Shown: one piece after another, positions 15,901 through 25,520 of the stretch
Numbering within the stretch: the stretch's first letter is position 1
Layout: each line of letters opens with the position of its first letter
Made by a program: the position numbers and the translations under genes
Assembly (NCBI RefSeq): GCF_000335475.2
Contig: NZ_ANAH02000024.1
Location: 1-64,000, forward strand
Source of the DNA: Cystobacter fuscus DSM 2262
GTDB lineage: Bacteria > Myxococcota > Myxococcia > Myxococcales > Myxococcaceae
Reading direction: 5' to 3'
Length of the DNA stretch: 64,000 bases
The notes under the pieces: generated by a model
The model's database searches: none
What the model was told of the DNA's origin: nothing
What the model saw: the letters and a program-made list of their open reading frames with translations, nothing else

Positions 15901-18668
15901 GCGCGCAGGTGGCGCTGGTAGCGCTCCTCACCCGACTCCTCGTCGTAGAAGTAGCCGTACTCCTCGTCCAGCCGCAGGTACTCCACCTCGAGCGGCTTGA
16001 TCTGCTGGCCATACGGCGCGCCCTGCCAGTCCACCACCACGCCGGAGACGCTGAAGGGCTGACCGGCGCGCACCTTCTGCACGTTGGCCTGGAGGCCCAC
16101 GTAGTAGGCCTCGGGATGCACGGGCACGCTGGCCGAGCCCACCGTGGAGCGGCCACTGCCGGCCTCGAAGACGCTCGCCAGGGCCACCAACTGCGCGGGG
16201 CCCTTGAAGCCGCCCACGGACTGCTGCGCCGGGCAGCGCACGAGCACCTGGCCCTTGTCATCCAGCTCGCCCTTCACCTGCCCGAGCACGCTGCCCTTGG
16301 CCTCGGACTCCTCCGGGCGCCACACGCCATAGGCGTACTGGCCGTTCTCCTTGGGGCGGAAGACGGACGGCTCCAGGCGGCACGTCACCTCCACGGGGCT
16401 GCCCTCGGCCGAGCCACCGAAGAGGTAGGCGGCCTGAACCGTCACCGGCACCTCCTGGCCCTGCACGTACCCGGGCTTGTCCGCCTGGGCCGTCACCTTC
16501 ATGCGCTCGGGGACGAACTCCTCCACGTTGAGGCCGTAGGTGGCCACCTGCTTGTCGCCCACGCTGAGCACCACGCGGTAGGCGCCCGTGTCCTGGTAGG
16601 CCTCGAAGGGCACGTCCAGCGACACCAGGCCCGCCTCGTTCGTCTTGAGCGTCAGCTTGCGCAAGTCGCGCTCGCGCGGGTCCACCACCTTGAGCTCCAC
16701 GGGCACGCCCGCTGGCGGCGCCACGTCCTCCTGGGTGCGCAGCAGCGCGACGACGTGGGCGGTGTCACCCGGGCGGTACACGCCCCGGTCCGAGTACAGC
16801 GCGGCGCGGTAGGGCTGCTGCGCGCGGTACGGCTCGCCCTGCACGTCCGAGTTGGCGATGTCCGTCTGGAGCTCGCTGTACTTGAGGTAGGTGAACTCCT
16901 CGCCCTTGCGCGCGAACAGGGCGAAGGGCTCGGCGGTGTCCACGGTGTCCACCGGCACCGAGAGCTTGCAGCCCTCCGCGCCTCCGGTGGTGCAGCGGGC
17001 CACGACCTGGCCGCTCTTCTTCACGAGCGACACCTCGACGCCCGACAGCGGCTCGGTGTTCTCCATGCCCAGCGCCCACGCCCACACTTCCTCCTTGGCG
17101 TTGGAACCCTTGGGGGCCAGGCCGCGCTTGGCCACGAGGCTCAGGTCCGTGAGGAGGATGCGGGAGGCGGCCGACTTGGCGCCGCCCTGGGCGGTGATCT
17201 CCACGAGCCCGCGGGTGGTGGCGGGCACGAGCGAGCCCACGTCCAGCCAGGTGGTGGCCAGGCTGTCCTGGGGGCCCTGCACGGGCAGCGACTTGCGCGC
17301 GATGATGTTGGAGGTGCGCTCGTTGGCGGCCTCGCGCTCGTCATCGCTCATCCAGAAGAGGAGGTTTTCCTGGGGGACGTGGCGCACCACGAGCTCCACC
17401 GCGTCCAGGTTGAGGTGGTTGAGGGGGAGGTTGCGCCAGGCGGAGCGCGGCAGGTAGCGGCCGGTGGAGCCGAAGCTCAACTGGGCGCTGCGCGCGGAGA
17501 TGGAGAAGGACTTCTCGTAGGTGGACAGCAACGTGCCGCCCGCGTTCGAGGTGGCGCCCGCGTCGATCGTCATCGCGTAGGTGCCGCGCTTGAAGTCGCC
17601 GAGGATGCGGAAGCCCCAGCGCGAGGCAGACACGGAGAAGGCCACGGGCGGACTGAAATGGATGGTGTCCGCGGCCGAGTCCTCGTCGAGGCTGCAACGG
17701 TCGCCCGTGTTGCCGTAGTAGTAGTACTCCTCCTCGCCCTCCTCCTCGCTGGGCGCATCCTCGCCGGCGCGCTCGCGGCAGCGCACCTCGATGTAGTGCC
17801 CGGTGGTGCCCTCCTGGACATAGGCGCTGGTGATGTCCAGGCGCTTGCCCACGTGCAGCGAGAACGAGCCGGAGCCCGCGGCGGCCGGAGCGCTCTTGGA
17901 GCCCGAGGGCAACAGGCCCGCCTTGAGGGAGAAGCCCACCTCGGCGCCGGGGCGGAGGCTCGCGCCGCCGAGGGTGGCGGTGACGGTGTGGGGGTTGTTG
18001 GGCTGGGAGCGCAGCTTCACGTCGGACAGGGCCTTGCCGTCCACGGAGAAGGAGGCGAGGCGGCGCACGTTGTTCACGTCCACGGGACCGGAGAAGACGA
18101 GGTCCACCTCCACCTTGCCCTTGCGCGCATCCACCTGCCGGGGCGCCAGGCGCAGGAAGGCGAAGGCGGGCGTGGTGAAGGTGCGGCTCCACTTCCCGGA
18201 GGCGGAGGGCTTGAGGACGGTGCCGTCCTGCAGCTCCAGCGCGTCGAGCGAGACGGTATAGGAGGTGTTGAAGGCGAGCGGCTTCTGGGGGGTGAAGACG
18301 AGCGTGGAGGGGCCCTTGAAGCTGAGCAGGCCGGGCACGCTGGGCTCGACGGTGACGACGGTGCCCTTGCGGACCTCCTGGTCATCGGGCCGCACGGCGC
18401 GGGGGAATTCGATCACCACCTCGCGCGGCAGCATGCCCTGGGGGCCGAGCTCATAGAGGGTGGGCAGGAGGGACTGCGCGGTGGGCGCGGGGCTGGACGG
18501 GGAGGCCGGGCCCGGAGCTCCGGGAGTGGGGCTCGTCGTGGAGGGGGGCGGGGCCTGGGGCTCGTCCTTCTTGCAGGCGGAGAGCGTGCTCACGAGCAGC
18601 GCCGCCAGCAACCAGCGCGAGCTGCCCGCGCGGGGTGGAAGAGGCTTGGGGACGGACTGCGGATTCAT
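12969..18668 (-). CDS. Bacterial alpha-2-macroglobulin lipoprotein (YfhM type)
   Basis: The 1,899-residue product starts with a lipoprotein signal peptide (LLVSTLSACKKDE), a Pro/Ser/Thr linker, then serial MG immunoglobulin-like domains. The thioester motif YGCIEQ is near residue 1418, on the alpha/alpha toroid that runs to about residue 1760; a final beta domain closes the protein. The intact Cys-x-Glu-Gln means it can trap proteases covalently. A short acidic Tyr stretch (EEEGEEEYYYYGN) lies near residue 315. A YGYFYDEESG segment near residue 905 is another exposed, protease-accessible site, though which part serves as bait is not clear from sequence. It is expected in the periplasm attached to the membrane, and is the first gene of the operon with pbpC. 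Confidence 0.95.
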   Translation of the reverse strand: MNPQSVPKPLPPRAGSSRWLLAALLVSTLSACKKDEPQAPPPSTTSPTPGAPGPASPSSPAPTAQSLLPTLYELGPQGMLPREVVIEFPRAVRPDDQEVRKGTVVTVEPSVPGLLSFKGPSTLVFTPQKPLAFNTSYTVSLDALELQDGTVLKPSASGKWSRTFTTPAFAFLRLAPRQVDARKGKVEVDLVFSGPVDVNNVRRLASFSVDGKALSDVKLRSQPNNPHTVTATLGGASLRPGAEVGFSLKAGLLPSGSKSAPAAAGSGSFSLHVGKRLDITSAYVQEGTTGHYIEVRCRERAGEDAPSEEEGEEEYYYYGNTGDRCSLDEDSAADTIHFSPPVAFSVSASRWGFRILGDFKRGTYAMTIDAGATSNAGGTLLSTYEKSFSISARSAQLSFGSTGRYLPRSAWRNLPLNHLNLDAVELVVRHVPQENLLFWMSDDEREAANERTSNIIARKSLPVQGPQDSLATTWLDVGSLVPATTRGLVEITAQGGAKSAASRILLTDLSLVAKRGLAPKGSNAKEEVWAWALGMENTEPLSGVEVSLVKKSGQVVARCTTGGAEGCKLSVPVDTVDTAEPFALFARKGEEFTYLKYSELQTDIANSDVQGEPYRAQQPYRAALYSDRGVYRPGDTAHVVALLRTQEDVAPPAGVPVELKVVDPRERDLRKLTLKTNEAGLVSLDVPFEAYQDTGAYRVVLSVGDKQVATYGLNVEEFVPERMKVTAQADKPGYVQGQEVPVTVQAAYLFGGSAEGSPVEVTCRLEPSVFRPKENGQYAYGVWRPEESEAKGSVLGQVKGELDDKGQVLVRCPAQQSVGGFKGPAQLVALASVFEAGSGRSTVGSASVPVHPEAYYVGLQANVQKVRAGQPFSVSGVVVDWQGAPYGQQIKPLEVEYLRLDEEYGYFYDEESGEERYQRHLRAVREGRATVKPEGGKFTVQVTPSTDSAGYVVRVRSGAAQTDLQLEGQGRYAWWGGASRVDQTPRPARPTSLVLELPAAAKVGEALAVKVKVPYRGRILFTAETDGVQAAEWKAVEPGEATWSFTPSAFAPNVYVSAFLVKDPHLESAQAFMPDRAFGVASVKVTPVDYTQAVTLKVPGEVRSNDSLPVELELGAVEPNTFATVAVVDEGILSLTRFESPDPITELFKKRALGVQTYETLGWTLLIPPAGASRSTGGDGDGGASGRVQPVKPVALWSGVLPVPASGKLRVPFQLPQYRGAVRVMVVTSGPKRIGHASKQVLVRDPLVLQTTLPRFLSQGDEIQIPVFVTNLSGKAQDVKVSLSAENLPVPGMAMPAGAQASPLQLLGKSEGRMRLENGKAGTFVFQGKAVQAVGAARLKVTAEGGGHTSFEQLDVPFLPSGPRERKVQRIELAAGTLDLAPLLQGWLPTSERSSFWVTTNPYAQSFQHLSYLVRYPYGCIEQTTSSTRPLLYVSEFVDSVDPSLTANAKVEDMVLSGIRRVFSMQTSSGGFAYWPGQSEPVAWGTAYATHMLLDAQKRKYEVPQDRLDDAIKWMTEAAKHPERLNHYGYDDGSEAYVQYVLALAGKGQKARVQKLIDELGSRKFYSANQRAEQDYLLKAALYLAGDRRYEKDLRNPDVSAVTEERWNSWSFYSDRRRRGLMLSTFQDLFGNDAAGEPLAQRVAEALQHERSEYYTTQELVWGITGLGKRVAGAASSFSPPVLTAEGKELAPQVGTKQRASDRTWALVRASERKGLTLKVPEKGEGKLYLVLASDGVRADGVYRTGGQGLSLTRQYRNLEGNVLDVKGGQMNLADLVYVEVIIKNNSGERIQNIALVDRLPAGWEIENARLGRGGSVEWASADNQWAADYVNLRDDRVEVFGALNAGESKTVVYAVRAVTSGAFTLPPVEAEAMYDPRIWAREAGGSVLISGPWADFLL

Positions 18669-18862
18669 GGTTTCTCCGAGAGGGGTGCGGCGAGTGATTC
18701 ACGCGGCATGCCAGGGGGGCCGCGTGGGGGGAGCTGAGAGGAATGGAAGGGAAGAACCGGGGCCCGAGCGCGTCCCCAGCGCGGCCGAGCGCCCACACGG
18801 TGGCCAGCGAGCCACGGACACATCCGGAAGCCAGGCTGGACGGGTGAGACCTGTGGGCAACC

Positions 18863-19033
18863 CTAGGAGGGCATCCGGGCGGCGGTCAATGACGCCCCCT
18901 GGCGCCACCCCACGGCCCGCGGCGCGGTGGGGCCCGGCTCCAAGGACCGCGCGGCCCGCCGGAGGGCCTGGGGAGGTTGTCCGAACAGCCGGATGAAGAC
19001 CCGGCGCATCCGCTCCGGATCCGAGAAGCCAGC
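18863..19033 (-). pseudogene. C-terminal remnant of an AraC-family regulator
   Basis: On the minus strand this stretch encodes AGFSDPERMRRVFIRLFGQ followed by PPQALRRAAR. That is the second helix-turn-helix of AraC regulators (GFSDPxxFxRxFxRxFGxxP), then a short tail and a stop at 18863. Everything upstream of the second helix-turn-helix is missing: at about 19033 the sequence switches to a DJ-1/PfpI gene on the other strand. It has no start codon of its own and cannot make a working regulator. Confidence 0.7.
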
Positions 19034-19558
19034 ATCGACCTGTCCCATGCCGTCCTCGACGAGACCTATCTGGCGGCGATCCGCCGGCTGGCCTCCACGG
19101 CGCGCGATGTCACGTCCGTGTGCTCGGGCTCGTTGATCCTCGGCGCCGCGGGGCCGCTCGAGGGGCGGCGCGCGGCCTGCCACTGGCTCATGCGCGAGAG
19201 CCTGACCCTCTTCGGCGCCATCCCGGATCCGGGCCGCGTGGTGCGCGACGGCAACATCCTGACGGGCGGCGGGGTGACGGCGGGAATCGACTTCGCGCTG
19301 ACGCTCGCGGCGGAGCTGGCCGGGCAGGCCGTCGCACAGACGCTCCAGGTCGGCGTGGAAGACGCGCCCGAGCCGCCCTTCAACGCCGGGCGGCCCGAGA
19401 CGGCGCCCGCGGAGTGCGTGGCCTTCGTGCGGAGCATGGAGCCGCCCGAGCACCGTGCCTGGCTCCAGCGCGCGGCGGAGAGACTCCACCCAGGCCCGTC
19501 CCGCCTGAAGCGAGTTAAGGTGCGCGGCCCATGTCCCTGCCCATCCGGCTGGTGTTGA
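19034..19558 (+). pseudogene. 5'-truncated DJ-1/PfpI family gene
   Basis: The plus strand encodes the second half of a DJ-1/PfpI protein. The nucleophile-elbow region VTSVCSGSLILGAAG is present, followed by RVVRDGNILTGGGVTAGIDFALTLAAEL and PPFNAGRPETAP, all typical of the GlxA/DJ-1 isocyanide-hydratase-like branch. The N-terminal part (roughly the first 80-90 residues) is missing, replaced by the AraC remnant. An in-frame upstream codon could in principle start a product near 18977, but it would lack the N-terminal beta-strands of the fold. The 3' end overlaps the start of the methyltransferase gene by 28 bases, so the present stop codon may not be the original one. Confidence 0.7.
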
Positions 19559-20250
19559 TGCGCCCGCGCAACGCGGAGAACCTGGGGGCCGCCGCGCGGG
19601 CCCTGAAGAACTGCGGCCTGGCCGAGTGGACCTGGGTGAACCCCGAGGCGGAGGACCTCGCCCCCGCACGCCGGCTCGCCGTGCACGCCGAGGACGTGCT
19701 GGAGGGCTCGGGCCGAGCGGACTCGCTCGACGCGGCGGTGGCGGACTGCGTGTGGGTGGTGGGCACCAGCTCGCGCAAGGTGGAGGGCAAGCGGCGCCTG
19801 TCCCCGCGCGCCGTGGGCGAGGAGCTGGTGCGGCGCGCCGCCCAGGGCCCCGTGGCGCTCGTCTTCGGGGACGAGCGCAGTGGCCTCACCAACGCCGAGG
19901 TCGAGCGCTGTCACGATCTGTCCGCCGTGCCCACCGCGCCCGAGCAGCCCTCCATCAACCTCGCCCAGGCGGTGCTGCTCTACGCCTACGAAATCCGCAT
20001 GGCCAGCCTCGCGGCCGCGCCGCCGCCGCCCGCGCCCCTGCCCGTGGCCGCCACGGACACCGAGCTGACCCAGGTGGAGTCCGCCCTGGAGGCGGCGCTC
20101 GTCTCCGGCGGCTTCCTCGTGGACGCGCACACCCGGGGCCGCCCCGCCCTGCGCGAGCTGTTCGCGCCCCTGCGCCGCTCCCGCCTCACTCATAAGGAGG
20201 CACGGCTGTGGCTCGCCGCCCTGCACACCCTGACCAAGCGGCTGCGATAG
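19531..20250 (+). CDS. trmJ: SpoU-family tRNA 2'-O-methyltransferase, TrmJ type
   Basis: The 239-residue product has the three SPOUT motifs: LMRPRNAENLGAAARALKNCG at residues 9-29, PVALVFGDERSGLTNAEVE near 110, and PSINLAQAVLLYAYE near 140. These form the trefoil knot that binds S-adenosylmethionine. The C-terminal 80-residue helical extension fits TrmJ, which methylates the ribose at position 32 of tRNAs. The ATG at 19531 has AAGGTG upstream. Exact substrate specificity (C/U32) is taken from the family. Confidence 0.85.
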   Translation: MSLPIRLVLMRPRNAENLGAAARALKNCGLAEWTWVNPEAEDLAPARRLAVHAEDVLEGSGRADSLDAAVADCVWVVGTSSRKVEGKRRLSPRAVGEELVRRAAQGPVALVFGDERSGLTNAEVERCHDLSAVPTAPEQPSINLAQAVLLYAYEIRMASLAAAPPPPAPLPVAATDTELTQVESALEAALVSGGFLVDAHTRGRPALRELFAPLRRSRLTHKEARLWLAALHTLTKRLR

Positions 20251-20396
20251 CCCAGGCGGCCAGCCATCCGCCGTGAGGCCCCCTCCCCCACCCTCCGGAG
20301 GGAGGTGCCCGAAAGGAGCGCTCCACCCGGCGCGGTCCCCGCTTCCGCCCGCGTCCCTACATTGAGGGGACATTCCATCGCGGAAAGGAGCGAACC

Positions 20397-20609
20397 ATGA
20401 GTCACCAGCCCGATGAACGAAGGGCCGTGAGGAACGGACCCCAGGACGCCACGGAGAACGCCCCCTCGAAGGACGCGGCCTCGCGGGGTGACCACGCGCG
20501 CACGCCCCAGTCCGCGGAGGGACTCGACGGCGAGGAGCGCCAGGTGCCCCAGGGCGAGCCGGGCCCCACGCCGGGCTCGGCCGAGGGTGAGGACTTCGAC
20601 GAGGAGTAG
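20397..20609 (+). CDS. Small acidic, disordered hypothetical protein
   Basis: A strong GAAAGGAG site precedes the ATG. The 70 residues (starting MSHQPDERRAVRNGPQDATE, ending EGEDFDEE) are hydrophilic, rich in Asp, Glu, Pro, Ser and Gly and have no hydrophobic core. It is probably an intrinsically disordered protein. It sits between the trmJ-like and pseudouridine synthase genes on the same strand. I recognise no family; it may be lineage-specific. Confidence 0.6.
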   Translation: MSHQPDERRAVRNGPQDATENAPSKDAASRGDHARTPQSAEGLDGEERQVPQGEPGPTPGSAEGEDFDEE

Positions 20610-20653
20610 TCCTCGCGGCACCGAGGCGCCGCCGCTACAGTGGCCCGCTCGCC

Positions 20654-21469
20654 ATGTCCCGAAAACCCCCGCCCCGCCGCACCGCGCCGTCCCTCGCCAA
20701 GAACGCCAACCCGGGGCGCTGGGAGGGCAAGGCCAAGCCGGACTGGCTCTCCCGGGCCATCGCCCGCGCGGGGGTGATGCCCCAGGACGAGGCCCAGGAG
20801 GCCATCCAGGCCGGCCGGGTGACGGTGAACGGCCGGGTCGTCAAACAGCCCCTGGCCCCCGTGCCCCCCGGAGCGACGGTGCGCGTGGACGGCGCGGCCC
20901 TGCCCACGGCGGCGCCCACCCGGGTGCTCGCCTTCCACAAGCCCGCGGAGTTGCTCACCTCCACCGTGGGCCAGCACCGCGTGGGCACCGTCTACGAGGT
21001 GCTCCTGCCCCAACTGCCGCCGGACCTGGCCCGCTTCACCTGGCACGCGGTGGGGCGGCTGGACCGGGGCACCACGGGCCTCTTGCTCTTCACCAATGAC
21101 GAGAAGCTCGTGGCGCACGTGACGTCCCCCGACACCCGCCTGCCCAAGCGCTACGTGGCCACCGTCTTCAGCGAGGCGGACGAGGAGAAGGTGGAGCCGC
21201 TGCGCCAGGGCCTGAAGCTGGAGGATGGGCCGGTGCGCCCGGCGACGGTGAAGCTGCGCGACGCGCACACGGTGGAGGTGACCGTCACCGAGGGCCGCAA
21301 CCACCAGGTCAAGCGGATGCTCGGCGCGGTGGGACTGCCCGTGCGCGCCCTTCACCGCGAGGCGGTGGGCGGCGTGCAACTGGACGTGGCCGAGAGCGGC
21401 TACCGGCTGCTCACCGACGCGGAAATCGCCGAGGGCCTGCGCTACCCGCCTCCCGACGCCCCGGGGTAG
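20654..21469 (+). CDS. Pseudouridine synthase, RsuA/RluB/E/F family
   Basis: The 271-residue product has an N-terminal S4 RNA-binding domain (SRAIARAGVMPQDEAQEAI, VTVNGRVV; residues about 30-85). The catalytic domain follows with GRLDRGTTGLLLFTNDE near residue 136, which contains the active-site Asp, and the closing motif EGRNHQVKRMLGAVG near residue 214. It isomerises a specific uridine in rRNA. The basic N-terminal extension and overall length are closest to the RluB/RsuA group; which rRNA site it modifies cannot be read from the sequence. Confidence 0.85.
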   Translation: MSRKPPPRRTAPSLAKNANPGRWEGKAKPDWLSRAIARAGVMPQDEAQEAIQAGRVTVNGRVVKQPLAPVPPGATVRVDGAALPTAAPTRVLAFHKPAELLTSTVGQHRVGTVYEVLLPQLPPDLARFTWHAVGRLDRGTTGLLLFTNDEKLVAHVTSPDTRLPKRYVATVFSEADEEKVEPLRQGLKLEDGPVRPATVKLRDAHTVEVTVTEGRNHQVKRMLGAVGLPVRALHREAVGGVQLDVAESGYRLLTDAEIAEGLRYPPPDAPG

Positions 21470-21753
21470 GACACGGGCCCCCGCCACCCCGCCCGTCCCC
21501 TGGACGGCCCCCGGCGCCCGGGTGGGGAGGCCGAAGTTTTCCCGTCACCGGGCCGTTACACCCCCCGATGTAGGCATCCCGCCTCCAGCAGCTACCTGGC
21601 CCTGGGGGGCTTCCCCTCGGGCCCGAGAGGGAGTAGACGGCTGCCCGGCTCCATGCCGAATTGGCTGGAAACTCAAAGCTTCGGGAAGTAAGGGCGCCCC
21701 CTGCCCTGTTCCCGCTGGACTTTCAATCAGCACAAGAAGAAGGACCGACTCAC

Positions 21754-23868
<2,115 letters not shown>

Positions 23869-23908
23869 TACTCCGCGCGCCATGGCCTGACAGATCAGGC
23901 TGTTGAAG

Positions 23909-23945
23909 GAAGGCGCCTCCCCCGGAGGCGCCTTCTTTGTTTTTT
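23909..23945 (+). terminator. Intrinsic terminator after EF-G
   Basis: There is a perfect 12-bp stem, GAAGGCGCCTCC (23909-23920) with GGAGGCGCCTTC (23924-23935), and a CCC loop. It is followed at once by TTTGTTTTTT (23936-23945). This is a textbook Rho-independent terminator 40 bases past the EF-G stop codon. It separates that gene from the DEAD-box helicase gene. Confidence 0.93.
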
Positions 23946-24017
23946 CCCGGGTCCGGCGGGCGCACCGCCTGGTTCGCCCGGACCCTCCGGGGACATTCCC
24001 CCCATTCTCGAGAATCC

Positions 24018-25478
24018 ATGACTTTCGAAGACCTGAAGCTCGCCGAACCCCTGCTGCGCGCCGTGAAGGAAGAGGGCTACAGCACGCCCACCCCCATCCA
24101 GCAGCAGGCCATCCCCTACGTGCTCGAGGGCAAGGACGTCCTCGGCTGCGCGCAGACGGGCACTGGCAAGACGGCGGCGTTCACCCTCCCCATCCTCCAG
24201 CGGCTCTCCGTGGGCCGCCCCCCTCCGCCCGCGCGGGGCCGTCCCATCCGCGCGCTCGTGCTCAGCCCCACGCGTGAGCTCGCCGCGCAGATTGGCGACA
24301 GCGTGCGCGCCTACGGCCGCTACACCGGCCTCAACTCCGCCGTCATCTTCGGCGGCGTGGGCCAGAACGCCCAGGAGCAGACGCTCCGCCAGGGCGTGGA
24401 CATCCTCGTGGCCACCCCCGGCCGCCTGCTGGATCTCATGAACCAGGGCTTCGTGTCCTACAAGGCGCTCGAGGTGTTCGTCCTCGACGAGGCGGACCGG
24501 ATGCTCGACATGGGCTTCATCCATGACGTCAAGCGCGTCATCGCCGCGCTGCCCCGGCCCCGCCAGACGCTGTTCTTCTCGGCCACCATGCCCCCGGAGA
24601 TCCAGGGCCTGGCCAACAGCATCCTGGTCAAGCCCGTGCGCGTGGAGGTGGCCCCGGTGTCCACCACGGCGGAGACCATCGATCAGCGGCTGTACTTCGT
24701 GGAGAAGGAGCAGAAGCGCGGCCTGCTCGTGCACCTGCTCAACAGCGATCAGGGCATTCAGCGCGCGCTCGTCTTCACGCGCACCAAGCACGGCGCCAAC
24801 CGCGTCGCGCGGCACCTGGAGTCCGCGGGCATCGGCGCCGAGCCCATCCACGGCAACAAGAGCCAGAACGCGCGCGAGCGGGCGCTGGCGGCCTTCAAGT
24901 CCGGCGCGTGCCGGGTGCTGGTGGCCACGGACATCGCCGCGCGGGGCATCGACATCGACGGGATTTCGCACGTCATCAACTTCGATCTGCCCAACATCCC
25001 CGAGACGTACGTGCACCGCATCGGCCGCACGGGCCGCGCGGGCGCCGCGGGCATCGCCCTGTCCTTCTGCGACACCGAGGAGCGCGCGTACCTCAAGGAC
25101 ATCGAGCGCACCATCCGCCGGCGCGTGCCGGTGGTGGAGGCCGGGGTGCACCGCTCCGCCCTGGTGTCCCCGCCCGAGTCGGACGAGCGTCCGCCCCGGC
25201 GCGACTCCCCTCCCCGCCAGCAGGCCCGGCCCGTGTCGTCGGGAGGCGGCTCGCGCCCCAACAGCCCCCCCCGGGGTGAGCGCGGCGCGGACAACCGCAA
25301 TGGCGGCGGCCGGGGTGGTGGCCGCCGGGGTGGACGAGGCGGCGGTGGCGGCGGTGGCCGGAGCCAGGAGACGCGTTCTCCTCTCCGCAACGACCGGCCC
25401 CAGCAGGCCCAGCCGGAGCAGCGTCCCGCCGCGCCTTCCGCCACTTCTCAGAGGCCACGCCCCTCCAAGTGGTTGTAG
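24018..25478 (+). CDS. DEAD-box RNA helicase with RGG-rich tail (RhlE-like)
   Basis: The 486-residue product starts [16 protein letters not shown]. Motifs run in order: Q motif [11 protein letters not shown], motif I AQTGTGKT, Ia [10 protein letters not shown] and [54 protein letters not shown] and [12 protein letters not shown]. The core ends near residue 380. A low-complexity tail rich in Arg, Gly, Pro and Ser follows ([20 protein letters not shown]), as in RhlE proteins, where it binds RNA and can promote condensates. The role is RNA remodelling in ribosome assembly or mRNA decay. The terminator just upstream means it has its own promoter. Confidence 0.93.
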   Translation: MTFEDLKLAEPLLRAVKEEGYSTPTPIQQQAIPYVLEGKDVLGCAQTGTGKTAAFTLPILQRLSVGRPPPPARGRPIRALVLSPTRELAAQIGDSVRAYGRYTGLNSAVIFGGVGQNAQEQTLRQGVDILVATPGRLLDLMNQGFVSYKALEVFVLDEADRMLDMGFIHDVKRVIAALPRPRQTLFFSATMPPEIQGLANSILVKPVRVEVAPVSTTAETIDQRLYFVEKEQKRGLLVHLLNSDQGIQRALVFTRTKHGANRVARHLESAGIGAEPIHGNKSQNARERALAAFKSGACRVLVATDIAARGIDIDGISHVINFDLPNIPETYVHRIGRTGRAGAAGIALSFCDTEERAYLKDIERTIRRRVPVVEAGVHRSALVSPPESDERPPRRDSPPRQQARPVSSGGGSRPNSPPRGERGADNRNGGGRGGGRRGGRGGGGGGGRSQETRSPLRNDRPQQAQPEQRPAAPSATSQRPRPSKWL

Positions 25479-25520
25479 AAGCACCCGCGACGAGAACCCC
25501 TCTCTGCACCCGAGACACCC

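Noticed and set aside
12273-18737. A 2,154-codon open frame on the plus strand through the alpha-2-macroglobulin gene
   Set aside because: It is antisense to a well-supported gene with intact motifs. Its translation is a monotonous Arg/Ala/Gly/His mix, the usual effect of very high G+C third positions.
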